DNA of 54,303 bases from MWCR01 sp041665165 (GCA_041665165.1 JBAYJJ010000002.1:1-54303), one strand, 5' to 3'. Positions 41,801 to 50,172 are shown, numbered from the stretch's first letter. A program made the numbers and translations. The notes: generated by a model not told the origin, from the letters alone.

Positions 41801-42205
41801 ATGGAGGCAGAGTCAGAGGTACCTGTAGAGGCACGAAGCACCCCACAAGCTCTTTCATTAGGCGAAGCTCTCATTGGCATGTTGCTCATGCTGGACCCAG
41901 GAATGGTCTTCAGCGAAGACTCGCTCCGCAAGTTCCTGCGCGAGCAAAACTACTGGCAGCCCTGTTTTGAGAATCTTTTCCGCACTCGGTTATCGGTGTG
42001 CAGCATCAAGGCCAACGATCATCGATTGTGCATCCTTCGAGGTCTGCTCTTGGTTGATGACGGCTCGAACTATAGAGTCAGGCACTCCATCAGGGAAACA
42101 GCTCTTGACCAGCTCGAAAAGCACGGCATCTTGCCAGCCCACGAGGAACAACTCAAAGCCGAAGCCGAACGCTTCACCACGTTCGTCAGACAGGGTCAGC
42201 AATAG
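41801..42205 (+). CDS. Orphan protein, 134 aa, SD-led
   Basis: GGAGGTGA lies five to ten bases before ATG 41801. Mostly helical: SLGEALIGMLLMLDPGMVFSEDSLRKFLREQNYW ... CILRGLLLVDDGSNYRVRHSIRETALDQLEKHG. The middle could be a winged-helix-like fold (H-S-I-R-E-T), but no family is recognised. Stand-alone cassette with its own promoter and terminator. Confidence 0.65.
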   Translation: MEAESEVPVEARSTPQALSLGEALIGMLLMLDPGMVFSEDSLRKFLREQNYWQPCFENLFRTRLSVCSIKANDHRLCILRGLLLVDDGSNYRVRHSIRETALDQLEKHGILPAHEEQLKAEAERFTTFVRQGQQ

Positions 42206-42221
42206 CTGGCTCACGCGTACT

Positions 42222-42256
42222 AAAAACGCCCCAATTGCTCAGGGCGTCTTTTTTTA
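42222..42256. terminator. Bidirectional terminator
   Basis: ACGCCC/GGGCGT stem with A and T runs on both sides: it serves the 134-aa orphan (plus) and possibly rpsA (minus). Confidence 0.8.
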
Positions 42257-42260
42257 CGTT

Positions 42261-42290
42261 TCACTCTTCACTCTTTTCACTCTTCACTCT
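42261..42290. repeat. Heptamer array TCACTCT x4, over the rpsA stop codon
   Basis: TCACTCT, TCACTCT, TT, TCACTCT, TCACTCT. It includes the stop and last codons of rpsA. Confidence 0.85.
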
Positions 42291-43393
42291 TTCGTTTCTG
42301 CTTCTTTCGCCTTCTTGAGCGACAAGCCCAAGCGGTGGTTGAGCGGGTCAATGGATACGATGCGGAATTCGAATTCGTCTCCAATGCGCGCAATCTCATT
42401 CACGTCTTTGACCGGCTTTTCAGCCAATTCGCTGATGTGGGCCAAACCGTGGATGTCTGGATCAAGCTCCACGAACAGACCGAACGGATTGATTTTGAGC
42501 ACGCGGCCCTTGACCCATTGGTTTTCCTTGTATTTTTGGCCGACTCTGATCCATGGGTCGTCAACCAATTTTTTCATGGACAAGAAAATCTTTGAGCCTT
42601 CGATGTTCAGGATCTCGGCACGCACGCGGTCTCCAACTTTCAGGATGTCGCGCGGGTGGTCTATTCTCTGCCAAGCGATTTCGCTGATGTGAACCAAGCC
42701 TTCCAAGTTGGCATCAAACTTCACGAAAGCGCCAAAGTCAGTCACGGCTGTTACTGTGCCCTCAACCACGTCGCCGACCTTGTACTTGGAGATTACGCTT
42801 TCTTGCTTGGTCTCCCACACGGCCTTTTCAGACACAATGAACTTGCCTTCTTCTTCGTTCACATCAATTACTTTGACTTCAAGGTCTTTATTCACCAAGT
42901 CCTTAAGCTTCTCAAGAATCCTTGCTTTTTCGCCGCCCTGCACGCGCGGATAATTCTCTGGCGAAAGCTGGGAGACTGGCAAGAAACCTGAGAGGCCTTC
43001 CAAGCGGACAATCAAACCGCCCTTGTTTGCTTCCACGATCTTGACCGGCACCATAACGCCGCTGGTGAACAATTCCTTGAGCCTTTCCCAAGTCTTCTTG
43101 CGGCCTGCGCCCTTGAGCGAGAGTTCAAGCTCGCCGAATTCATTATCTAAATCAACGACTGTAGCGTCTATCTCATCGCCAGCAGTGAGCATGGCCTGCG
43201 GATCCATTTCTGGGCCGCGGATTAAGCCAATGGCCAAGCCGCCTACGTCCACGCGCACTTCGTTGCGGCCCACGGAAATCACTTTGCCGTGTACCACCTC
43301 GCCGATCTGCGGGAACTGGGTGTATGTCTTGTCCTGCAACAACTTACCGATCTCTGACGAAACGTCATTATTTGTATCATTATTGGTCGTCAT
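42284..43393 (-). CDS. rpsA: Ribosomal protein S1-like protein with four S1 domains
   Basis: 369 aa. Four S1/OB RNA-binding repeats at about residues 24-95, 110-182, 205-275 and 290-362; domain 3 (GDVVEGTVTAVTDFGAFVKFD) and domain 4 (WVKGRVLKINPFGLFVELD) are the most typical. E. coli S1 has six; four-domain forms occur in many small-genome bacteria. S1 brings mRNAs lacking strong SD to the ribosome, which is relevant to the SD-less genes here. The start shows no SD; TAAGAA lies eight bases upstream. Confidence 0.9.
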   Translation of the reverse strand: MTTNNDTNNDVSSEIGKLLQDKTYTQFPQIGEVVHGKVISVGRNEVRVDVGGLAIGLIRGPEMDPQAMLTAGDEIDATVVDLDNEFGELELSLKGAGRKKTWERLKELFTSGVMVPVKIVEANKGGLIVRLEGLSGFLPVSQLSPENYPRVQGGEKARILEKLKDLVNKDLEVKVIDVNEEEGKFIVSEKAVWETKQESVISKYKVGDVVEGTVTAVTDFGAFVKFDANLEGLVHISEIAWQRIDHPRDILKVGDRVRAEILNIEGSKIFLSMKKLVDDPWIRVGQKYKENQWVKGRVLKINPFGLFVELDPDIHGLAHISELAEKPVKDVNEIARIGDEFEFRIVSIDPLNHRLGLSLKKAKEAETKE

Positions 43394-43459
43394 ACTGTGT
43401 GTTCTTAGCCCACATGCCGAGCAGACCTTTTGCCGGGCAATTGAGCGCCTTTTCCTCGG

Positions 43460-43494
43460 AGCTTGAAGCTAGAAGTTAGAAGCTGGAAGCTAGA
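43460..43494. repeat. Heptamer array AGCTAGA x5
   Basis: AGCTTGA, AGCTAGA, AGTTAGA, AGCTGGA, AGCTAGA, in the gap between rpsA and the duplicated-domain gene. Confidence 0.9.
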
Positions 43495-43678
43495 ATATCG
43501 AGGGAAGAAGGCAATTTATTAGTAGCATGAGTATAGACGAATCAGGGTTTTTTGGCAAGAGGGTCAGGTTGACTGCTTTTTACCTTCTTATCTTTCCCTC
43601 CTTTTCATCTTTTTATCTTTGTGTTAACTTCTTCCCGCTCTCCGTTAAGTGGGAGAAAAAGAAAGAAGGAGTCGTACC

Positions 43679-45175
43679 ATGGAAAATTCGCGTAATGGGA
43701 AAAAGGCCAAGAAACCCAGTAGTTTGGAGGAGTGGCTGGAGGCATTTGGCCACTTCAAAAATGAAGATGAGGCGAGCAAATACTATCTCACCCTCCTCGA
43801 CTTCCCGGATTGGCGGCCGCAAGCCGTTGCATATCTGCTTGATGGCCTTGATTATGGCCGAGGCAATTTGCTGCCTGGCAACTGCGGCCCGGCCATCAGG
43901 CCACAGGTGTACTGCAGGACTACGATGGTTGAATTGCTTTTGGCTTACCTAGCAGATCAATCCCATCTGCTGGATGGCGTGGAAATAGAGCCACCTCACT
44001 GGACCGAAGATTGTGCCAAGGAAACAGAACTTTTTCCCAGGCTCTTGCGTTCACTGCGCTTGCTCCGTGTCGGCTATCCCTTGAATGCAGAGTACAAGCA
44101 TAGGATCTGCGCGTTCCTTGAGCACTGTGTCAGGTATGAGGGCACGGATAAGGAGCGAGGGTTCGCTAGAATCCGAAACGAGTTCAGGGATGAGCTTTAC
44201 AAGGCCCTGGCCGAATACGAGCTGTTTGAGTTCATTCCCAACTCAGCTCTGATCCAGCACGCGTTCACGGGTAATCGGTCACGAAAAGAACCGAAGACCT
44301 GGGGTGAGTGGCTCTCAGGCTTGCTGAGTGCCTCGTCCAATCAAGGGTACATCGCCTACTTGGGCACGGCCTTGGATTACTATACTTGGCGCCCGCAGGC
44401 TGTGCTCTTTCTCCTGGATATCGTGGATTACGAAGAAGATCGCCAGGGGTGGAAGCAGTGCAATATCCCGGCGCCGCTGAAGAAGAACGAGCGCTATGAG
44501 ATGCTGCTGGCCGCGAGCTGCAAGTTGAGGGCAGCCGACCTGATCATCTTTGACTACATCAAGGGCGACCCCAGGGAAGATCGAGCGCCTTGGGTTGAAG
44601 ATTGCGAAAAAGAGCCCGGGTTGTTTCCGCGCCTCCTGCGGTCCTTGTACCTGCATTGCCCTGACGAATACATGCGCGACCAGACTCGCTTCCCGCGTTC
44701 TGTGGTCAAGAAGTTTTTGAGGAACTGCGTGGAGGTGTCTGGGCATGACGAATACCATAAATTCGCTGATATGCGGACCAAACATTTGCCCGTCTTGTAC
44801 AAGGCTTTGGCTGAGTATGAGATGGCGCACTTGATCGTCTCGCGAGACGAGGCTTCGCTCCAGGCTTTGGAGCAGATAGTCTTCGGACCCCGCGACACCA
44901 GTGACGTCAGGCTCATTTATGACTGCGAACCGCCCAAGGATATGCACGAGGCTCTCCTGTGCAGTTATCGCGTCCGCCGCAGTTGTGCGGATCGGCTCTA
45001 TCTCTTGCGCGGCATCAGCAAAGCCAAGCAGATTCAGGTAGCCCTGAAGAAGCGCGATGAGAATCGCAAGGTCAGACAAGAGCGCATCAGTCGTATCATT
45101 GCCAAACAACAGCAGGAAGCTAGCGAGCGCGAAGTCCAATCCGCCGCGGCCGTTCCTGGACATCTGAAGATTTGA
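43679..45175 (+). CDS. Orphan with two tandem copies of a 200-residue domain
   Basis: 498 aa from ATG 43679, chosen because AAGGAG lies seven bases upstream. Copy 1: E-E-W-L-E-A-F-G ... DWRPQAVAYLLDGLDYG ... WTEDCAKETELFPRLLRSLRLL. Copy 2: G-E-W-L-S-G-L ... TWRPQAVLFLLDIVDYE ... WVEDCEKEPGLFPRLLRSLYLH. Each ends with K-A-L-A-E-Y-E. The C-terminal 60 residues are a charged helix (IQVALKKRDENRKVRQERISRI). No family recognised. It is soluble, helical and stand-alone; a TTGACT lies upstream at about 43570, and there is an intrinsic terminator. Confidence 0.75.
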   Translation: MENSRNGKKAKKPSSLEEWLEAFGHFKNEDEASKYYLTLLDFPDWRPQAVAYLLDGLDYGRGNLLPGNCGPAIRPQVYCRTTMVELLLAYLADQSHLLDGVEIEPPHWTEDCAKETELFPRLLRSLRLLRVGYPLNAEYKHRICAFLEHCVRYEGTDKERGFARIRNEFRDELYKALAEYELFEFIPNSALIQHAFTGNRSRKEPKTWGEWLSGLLSASSNQGYIAYLGTALDYYTWRPQAVLFLLDIVDYEEDRQGWKQCNIPAPLKKNERYEMLLAASCKLRAADLIIFDYIKGDPREDRAPWVEDCEKEPGLFPRLLRSLYLHCPDEYMRDQTRFPRSVVKKFLRNCVEVSGHDEYHKFADMRTKHLPVLYKALAEYEMAHLIVSRDEASLQALEQIVFGPRDTSDVRLIYDCEPPKDMHEALLCSYRVRRSCADRLYLLRGISKAKQIQVALKKRDENRKVRQERISRIIAKQQQEASEREVQSAAAVPGHLKI

Positions 45176-45182
45176 TTCACTC

Positions 45183-45207
45183 GCCGGTAACCACCCCGGC
45201 TTTTTTA
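45183..45207 (+). terminator. Intrinsic terminator of the duplicated-domain gene
   Basis: GCCGG-TAACCACC-CCGGC followed by TTTTTTATTT. Confidence 0.8.
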
Positions 45208-45210
45208 TTT

Positions 45211-45299
45211 AGAGATACAGAGATCAAGAGATGCAGAGATACAACGGCGGATATGTCGAAAACTTGATCTCTTACTCTCTGTACCTCTTGCTCTCTCGG
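45211..45299. repeat. Two inverted octamer arrays forming a long hairpin
   Basis: 45211-45242: AGAGATAC, AGAGATCA, AGAGATGC, AGAGATAC. 45264-45299: the same type in reverse (TTGATCTC, TTACTCTC, TGTACCTC, TTGCTCTC). Separated by about 21 bases and ending six bases before the -10 box of the next gene. Confidence 0.75.
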
Positions 45300-45302
45300 T
45301 TG

Positions 45303-45311
45303 TGTTATACT
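45303..45311 (+). promoter_or_regulatory. Extended -10 box, leaderless start
   Basis: TGTTATACT; TATACT at 45306-45311 ends six bases before ATG 45318. Confidence 0.7.
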
Positions 45312-45317
45312 TGTCGT

Positions 45318-45992
45318 ATGGAGGATGCGTATTTGGATTTAAACAACAAAGCCAAGCTGGTTGATTTTTTATCTGTGTGGTCTGGGTTGGCGTCCAAAGA
45401 CATGAAAGCCAAAGCCGAGGCCATGGTCAGGGATTATGATGACGGAAAAGTGGAAGATGTCGTGCCTTTGATGCTGTTGGCCAAAGCCATGGCCATTGAG
45501 ATTTGGCCCATCCGTTTTGCGCTCAATCGTTTTTTTGAAGAAGAAGGCGCTTTGATTGAATTGGATAAGGTTGAGAAGTCAGTGCGCAAATCCACGGCGC
45601 ATTTGATAGAAAGGTTTCGTATTAATTCTGGCTGCAAATCGCTCAGCGAGATGCTAGGGCATGATGATTTTGACATGTCGTTTCGGGACGAGGAGAGGAG
45701 TGAGATAGAACAGGTGCGGCACCACATCCGCGAGGATTATTGGAAGGCGCATGCCAAAAACCTCAGCAAATTAGTTGAGGAAGGCAAGGAATTAATGGAA
45801 ACTTTCCAGGACAAGATGGAATCTTTGCGTTTGATTGCCGAAGGCTTGCCAGTCTTATTGCAAGAAGAACTTTACGCAAAAGTGAATCGCTTTGAAGACC
45901 AGTGTTTTTACAAAGGCCAGACATTATCATCCGAAATCTTGGACCAGGAATTGGCATACTACAAAGAACAAGAAGCCTTGCCTATAGAATAA
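45318..45992 (+). CDS. Helical cytoplasmic protein, unknown (224 aa)
   Basis: The start at ATG 45318 follows an extended -10; the longer frame begins in the octamer array and is rejected. Composition is almost all helical with many charged residues (LVDFLSVWSGLASKDMKAKAEAMVRDYDDGK; RHHIREDYWKAHAKNLSKLVEEGKELMETF). No signal peptide, cysteine cluster or nucleotide motif. No family recognised. A terminator-like palindromic repeat follows at 46004. Confidence 0.65.
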   Translation: MEDAYLDLNNKAKLVDFLSVWSGLASKDMKAKAEAMVRDYDDGKVEDVVPLMLLAKAMAIEIWPIRFALNRFFEEEGALIELDKVEKSVRKSTAHLIERFRINSGCKSLSEMLGHDDFDMSFRDEERSEIEQVRHHIREDYWKAHAKNLSKLVEEGKELMETFQDKMESLRLIAEGLPVLLQEELYAKVNRFEDQCFYKGQTLSSEILDQELAYYKEQEALPIE

Positions 45993-46003
45993 TAATTTAA
46001 ACT

Positions 46004-46099
46004 GTCATTGCGAGCCAACGGCGCGGCAATCTCTTACTAATTAACCGAGGCACTTCAGTATTTCGGTAAGAGATTGCTTCACTGCTCGTTCGCAATGAC
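46004..46099. repeat. Interspersed palindromic repeat, family 1, copy 2
   Basis: Same orientation and length as 37811-37905, beginning GTCATTGCGAGC and ending GCAATGAC, with inner GCAATCTC/GAGATTGC. Families of this kind are found in many bacterial genomes; here it has two copies 8 kb apart. Confidence 0.85.
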
Positions 46100-46134
46100 A
46101 AGAGGGGTGGTTCAGGATGACGACAAGGGGTGGG

Positions 46135-47211
46135 CTATTTTTCGGTTACAAAAAGCAGTCTAGGATAAATCCCTCCCGTATTTCTGTAGCCGACCATGAG
46201 CATGGCGCCTTGTGTGCCATAACCAACATTCAGAAAATTGTCTTTTAGGTTCGGGAGTCTGAAAACTTGGTTCTTATTGTCATATTTGGCGATATTTTTT
46301 TGCGCATCAAAAATCACCCAGCTTTTTCCGGTCCAGACGACTTGTAACCCGAAACCTGTAGCTTGTAACTCGCAACTCAGGGAGATGTCTTGGACTTTTT
46401 TGCCGTCAAACGTCAAAATTTTTGATACGAGCTCATTTTTTGCGTCGCGAACTGTGCCGACAGCCAGGATTGAGTATCCATTGGAAGCAATGGCACTGTC
46501 ATTGCCCAGGCCATTGAATTGGCGGGTGATGTCCTTGAATTTTTGCCCGTCAAACAAAAAGAATTTGCGTATGAATTGGGCTGAACCGTATTTGATTGTC
46601 TTGCCTGGGTCAAACGCCAGATATTCCGCGACCCATGCATCTTTGACTGAATGGAATTTGAGCGTATCTAGATGGCCTTGGAACTGCGCGGGCAAAGGAA
46701 TGGAAGCCACGCTTTCCATGGACGAATACCAGAGATACAAACTTTTTTCGGTTGGGATTATCCAATACCCGCGGCGGCCGGCAATCTGTCCGATCCATTC
46801 GCCAGGCGAAAGCTGTCCCAAGATAAAACTCACGTCCTCAAAATACATGCCATCATAAATAACAGCCAAGTCAGGCTGGGTCATCCACAATTCGCTGTCC
46901 CCGACTATGAGCCACTGCTGGCCGTCCACTGCAACTTGGCGGATGCTCTTAAAACCAAGCTTGGAAAGCTCTGGCGTTAGGTCTGTTACATTGCCGCGCG
47001 CATCGACTTTGAAGAGCTGGTTTGGGTTGCCAGCCAGCCATTCGTCTCCGCGGCTGGCAGAAAAAGACAATAAAGGAAAATGTGATTTTTCGTCTAAAAC
47101 AGTACCAGGAATCTTGGCCGAAAGGTCAGTCCACTGCAGTCTTGTTTGAGCTAAACTTAAGCCAGGCCAAGCCAGGGCCAAGAGAGCGAGCAATGTCACG
47201 ATCTTTCGCAT
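46135..47211 (-). CDS. Secreted propeller-like protein, short paralogue of the surface proteins
   Basis: 358 aa from ATG 47211; AAGG lies upstream. Signal peptide MRKIVTLLALLALAWPGLSLAQ. The mature part has the same opening as the two large surface proteins (Q-W-T-D-L-S-A-K-I ... G-D-E-W-L-A-G-N-P-N-Q-L-F-K-V) and further strand-rich repeats (V-S-F-I-L-G-Q-L-S-P-G-E-W-I-G-Q), suggesting a beta-propeller. It lacks the cysteine-pair modules. A heptamer array at 46342-46383 lies within the frame. Probably a secreted binding protein. Confidence 0.75.
   Translation of the reverse strand: MRKIVTLLALLALAWPGLSLAQTRLQWTDLSAKIPGTVLDEKSHFPLLSFSASRGDEWLAGNPNQLFKVDARGNVTDLTPELSKLGFKSIRQVAVDGQQWLIVGDSELWMTQPDLAVIYDGMYFEDVSFILGQLSPGEWIGQIAGRRGYWIIPTEKSLYLWYSSMESVASIPLPAQFQGHLDTLKFHSVKDAWVAEYLAFDPGKTIKYGSAQFIRKFFLFDGQKFKDITRQFNGLGNDSAIASNGYSILAVGTVRDAKNELVSKILTFDGKKVQDISLSCELQATGFGLQVVWTGKSWVIFDAQKNIAKYDNKNQVFRLPNLKDNFLNVGYGTQGAMLMVGYRNTGGIYPRLLFVTEK
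46342..46383. repeat. Heptamer array (TTGTAAC/CCGAAAC), inside the propeller gene
   Basis: TTGTAAC, CCGAAAC, CTGTAGC, TTGTAAC, TCGCAAC, TCAGGGA. It encodes part of S-C-E-L-Q-A-T-G-F-G-L-Q-V. The same TTGTAAC core occurs at 50173-50207. Confidence 0.75.
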
Positions 47212-47253
47212 GGGGAGTACCTTGCGCCACCGATTAATTAGCGTCAACTTAAT

Positions 47254-47343
47254 GTCATCCTGAGCTTGCCGAAGGATCTGGCTTGTTCAGATCGAACCAG
47301 ATCTTTCGACTTTGTTCGTCAAACTCACTTCGCTCAAGATGAC
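47254..47343. repeat. Interspersed palindromic repeat, family 2
   Basis: GTCATCCTGAGC ... AAGATGAC, with AGATC-type inner arms: an imperfect long palindrome of about 90 bp. It lies in the gap between two paralogous surface-protein genes. Confidence 0.75.
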
Positions 47344-47349
47344 AAAACA

Positions 47350-47377
47350 AAAAATCCCCGCCGAAGCGGGGATTTTT
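47350..47377. terminator. Bidirectional terminator
   Basis: AAAAATCCCC-GCCGAAGC-GGGGATTTTT: perfect stem with A and T tracts on both sides. It terminates the 852-aa surface-protein gene on the minus strand. Confidence 0.9.
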
Positions 47378-47383
47378 GTCTGT

Positions 47384-49942
47384 TTAGTTCACTATGTATT
47401 TTTTGGTTGTTTCTTTGATGTTTCCGTAAACATCAGTGGCCTTGGCTTTGAGTTGTATCTCAGTGCCTGGGGCTTTGTTGGCGATGTCCAACTTGCCGCT
47501 GCATTCTTTGTTGTAAGCGCGGCCAAAGTAGCATGAAGCGATCGGCAAGTTGTCAGCTGAGACTTCTATGCGTTCAATTCCCTGGGGAGCGTCTGCATAA
47601 GCTGTGACAGCGACTGTTTTGTTGCCGAATTCATCAGGCGCGGTCTGGATGCTCAAGGTCAAATCTTCTTTTGCATCAGTTCCGGTCTGGCGAATGGTGA
47701 ATGTCTTAGGTTCAGACCAGGCAATATAGCCCTCGCTGTCTATGGCATTGGCGCGCACTGTGACAACAGCGCCGTTTCCGTACATGCGGCCTGATACGTT
47801 CAAGCTGCAAGTGCGTTCCTGGTTGGCATTGTTAGTGCTGCAGGTTTGCCAAAGGGTGTCGTTCACATAGATGTTCACTTCTTTCAAGCCCTTGGTAGCA
47901 AAAGCCGTGGCAGTCACGTCCTTGCTTTGGTCAGCCCTAAGGATTTGGTCATCAGGATTGACAATCAAAGTCGTGTTCAATTCATTCGTTGGTCTGAACT
48001 TAGCATCAGTGATGTTGATGATTTGAGTCGGGGACCAAGAAATGTTGCCTGATAAATCCGTAACCTTGGCATTGATGGCCATGAATCCCATATCAGCATA
48101 CGGCAGGTTGCCAACGACCTGCGTGTCGCACGAATGCGAAGAGCTGCGGTCATAGAATTCGCAGGTCTCATGGACTTTGCCATTCACGAATATCTCGATT
48201 TTCTTTACGCCATTGGTGCTGTCGCCGCCGGCATGGATAACTTTTTTCTCATAGCTGGCCATGTTCAGGCTTTCCGGGTTCATGTTCAACCAAGCGATCA
48301 AAGTGAAGGCTTGTTTGTTGTCAGGCCTGGCCAAAAGATATTGAGTCTCGGCATATATCTCTTTGCCGTTCAAATCAATGGCTTTGACTGAAACCGGGAC
48401 GCTTGAATTGCTGGCATAATCATTGCCGAACAAAGTAGCCTCGCACGTTTGGGCTGAAGTCTGGCCATTAAAATGGCAGATCTGCTTCACTTGTCCATTG
48501 GCTATGATTTGGATGCTTGAAAGTCCGTCGGCTGCTATGGCCTGGGCGCGCACTAGTTTGCTTTGGTTGGCGCCAAGGATATTATCCGAAGGCTCAGACC
48601 AAAACCAGGCAAAAAGTTTTTGGTTAGCAGTGATTACCGGAGCAGCAGTTGAATCCACTTTAATGGTTTCAAGCTTGGTCCAATTATCCAATCCGTTCTT
48701 GCCCAAGGCGCGGGCATTCACAGCCAGTTCACTGCCCTTGGCATAATCGTTTTTGTTGATTTGGAGCTCGCAAGCTTGGGATTCCAAACAAGTCTGGCTG
48801 ACCTTGCCGTTCAAGTAGATATCAATCTGTTTTATCCCATCTTCAGCTTCGGCTGAGACTTTATAGGTCGAAGTCCTTCCGGATTCAACCAACGTGCCGT
48901 TCGCATGGGCTGTTGCATCGTAGAAATAAATTGATTGCACTGGCACTGAAGCGGTTTTGCCTTTGGAATTCGTGACCATGGCTGAGAGTTTGACTTCTGA
49001 ACCATAAGCAAACGCTTTGCTGAAGATTGAAGCGCTGCAAGTGAAATTCTTTTTTGTGTTTCCGGCATCACAGCTCTTGATCTTGATGCCGTTGACGTAC
49101 AGGTCAACTGTTTTCAAGCCAGCAGCTGACTGGGCGCCGACCGTAAATTTAGGATCAGTGATATTGTCATGGCGGCTGTCGTTCGGTTCAAGCCAAGACC
49201 AATAGCTGATTTTGTTGGTTGTGCCTTTGACGGTATTGAGCTTGCGGTTTTCGGCCGCAGCCTTGATCTGGCCTTCAGTCACCTTGACCAACTTAGCGGT
49301 CAAAGGCAGGGTCGGTGAATCCGAATTCATGTTGGAGACTGCGCCGCCAAGGATAAATGACCCATTGCCATCGCTGGCAATGCTGGTGAAATAATCCTGC
49401 GTGCGTCCCAAAGCCGAAAGCTTTTGGCCGTCATAACTGTAAAGATTCTTGCCATTGATGATCAGCCAAACCGTGCCATCATAAGCGGAAATAGATCCCT
49501 TGGTTACGTCGTTCGGCAAAGACAATAATTCCTGAGGAATCTGTTGCAATTTGATGGCAGTGCTGACATCAAAGTTTTTTGACGCAGTGCTAGAACATTT
49601 ATCAGATGTCTGTCCATACAAAGCAAAGCGCGGGCCGCCAGCAATGGAATCTACGCGGGATAAGCCAGCCTGGCACACCTCTTGGGAGATGTCTGAGATT
49701 TTCCCGTTTTCCATACGCCAAACATGGCCGCCAGATGTAATATCCTGGCCGTCAGTCATGAGATATGCGCTATTGGCATAGGCAACTGCCCAAACCGGGC
49801 GGTTTTGCCTAGCCTGAAGCTGGTTGGAGATATCCTGCCAGCTCAAATCGGTTGTGGCTGCACTGGCTCCGACCGGCAAAGCTAAAAGTATGCCGAGGAA
49901 CGCAGAATAGGCCATTAAAACACGAACAATGTAGTTAAACAT
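47384..49942 (-). CDS. Large secreted surface protein: propeller-like head plus six cysteine-pair modules
   Basis: 852 aa from ATG 49942 (ATATG; the longer start lacks support). Signal peptide about 1-30 (VLMAYSAFLGILLALPVGASA). Residues 30-240 resemble the head of the 1121-aa neighbour (LSWQDISNQL, R-P-V-W-A-V-A, Y-L-M-T-D-G-Q-D). From about 270 there are six modules of about 90 residues, each with V-x-V-x-(A/V)-x-A ... G-(I/L)-(K/N/E)-x-(I/V)-x-(I/V)-x-V-N-G ... C-x(6-11)-C. Likely an Ig-like adhesin with one disulphide per module. Leaderless start: TATATT nine bases upstream. Confidence 0.8.
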   Translation of the reverse strand: MFNYIVRVLMAYSAFLGILLALPVGASAATTDLSWQDISNQLQARQNRPVWAVAYANSAYLMTDGQDITSGGHVWRMENGKISDISQEVCQAGLSRVDSIAGGPRFALYGQTSDKCSSTASKNFDVSTAIKLQQIPQELLSLPNDVTKGSISAYDGTVWLIINGKNLYSYDGQKLSALGRTQDYFTSIASDGNGSFILGGAVSNMNSDSPTLPLTAKLVKVTEGQIKAAAENRKLNTVKGTTNKISYWSWLEPNDSRHDNITDPKFTVGAQSAAGLKTVDLYVNGIKIKSCDAGNTKKNFTCSASIFSKAFAYGSEVKLSAMVTNSKGKTASVPVQSIYFYDATAHANGTLVESGRTSTYKVSAEAEDGIKQIDIYLNGKVSQTCLESQACELQINKNDYAKGSELAVNARALGKNGLDNWTKLETIKVDSTAAPVITANQKLFAWFWSEPSDNILGANQSKLVRAQAIAADGLSSIQIIANGQVKQICHFNGQTSAQTCEATLFGNDYASNSSVPVSVKAIDLNGKEIYAETQYLLARPDNKQAFTLIAWLNMNPESLNMASYEKKVIHAGGDSTNGVKKIEIFVNGKVHETCEFYDRSSSHSCDTQVVGNLPYADMGFMAINAKVTDLSGNISWSPTQIINITDAKFRPTNELNTTLIVNPDDQILRADQSKDVTATAFATKGLKEVNIYVNDTLWQTCSTNNANQERTCSLNVSGRMYGNGAVVTVRANAIDSEGYIAWSEPKTFTIRQTGTDAKEDLTLSIQTAPDEFGNKTVAVTAYADAPQGIERIEVSADNLPIASCYFGRAYNKECSGKLDIANKAPGTEIQLKAKATDVYGNIKETTKKYIVN

Positions 49943-49951
49943 ATTTGGGCT

Positions 49952-49957
49952 AATATA
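49952..49957 (-). promoter_or_regulatory. -10 box of the 852-aa surface protein
   Basis: TATATT on the minus strand (complement of 49952-49957), nine bases before the ATG at 49942. Confidence 0.6.
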
Positions 49958-50056
49958 AGAGCAGATTACCTCCATAATCCGCGTAGTTCTTGGTTAAAGA
50001 ATCGGTTAATCTAGCACAAAATCGGGATTCTGTCAATGGCCTTGCCCTGGGCTTAT

Positions 50057-50124
50057 GTCATCCTCGCGAACGCGGGGATCCATTCCTGCATACAAGTTAG
50101 ATTCCCTTTTTCAAGGGAATGACA
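50057..50124. repeat. Interspersed palindromic repeat, family 3
   Basis: GTCATCCTCGCGAACGCGGGGATCC ... TCCC/GGGAATGAC with an inner CGCG/CGCG arm: about 68 bp, in the gap between the two large surface-protein genes. Confidence 0.7.
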
Positions 50125-50142
50125 CGCGGAGATCGGGTTATT

Positions 50143-50172
50143 AAAAATCCCCAACTTTCGTCAGGGATTTTT
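50143..50172. terminator. Terminator of the 1121-aa surface protein
   Basis: AAAAATCCC-N10-GGGATTTTT palindrome with flanking A and T runs. It ends 40 bases from the stop codon of the 1121-aa gene on the minus strand. Confidence 0.75.

Noticed and set aside
44315..45163. 282-aa minus-strand frame opposite the duplicated-domain gene
   Set aside because: The plus-strand frame has an SD, a terminator and an internal duplication; the minus frame has none of these.
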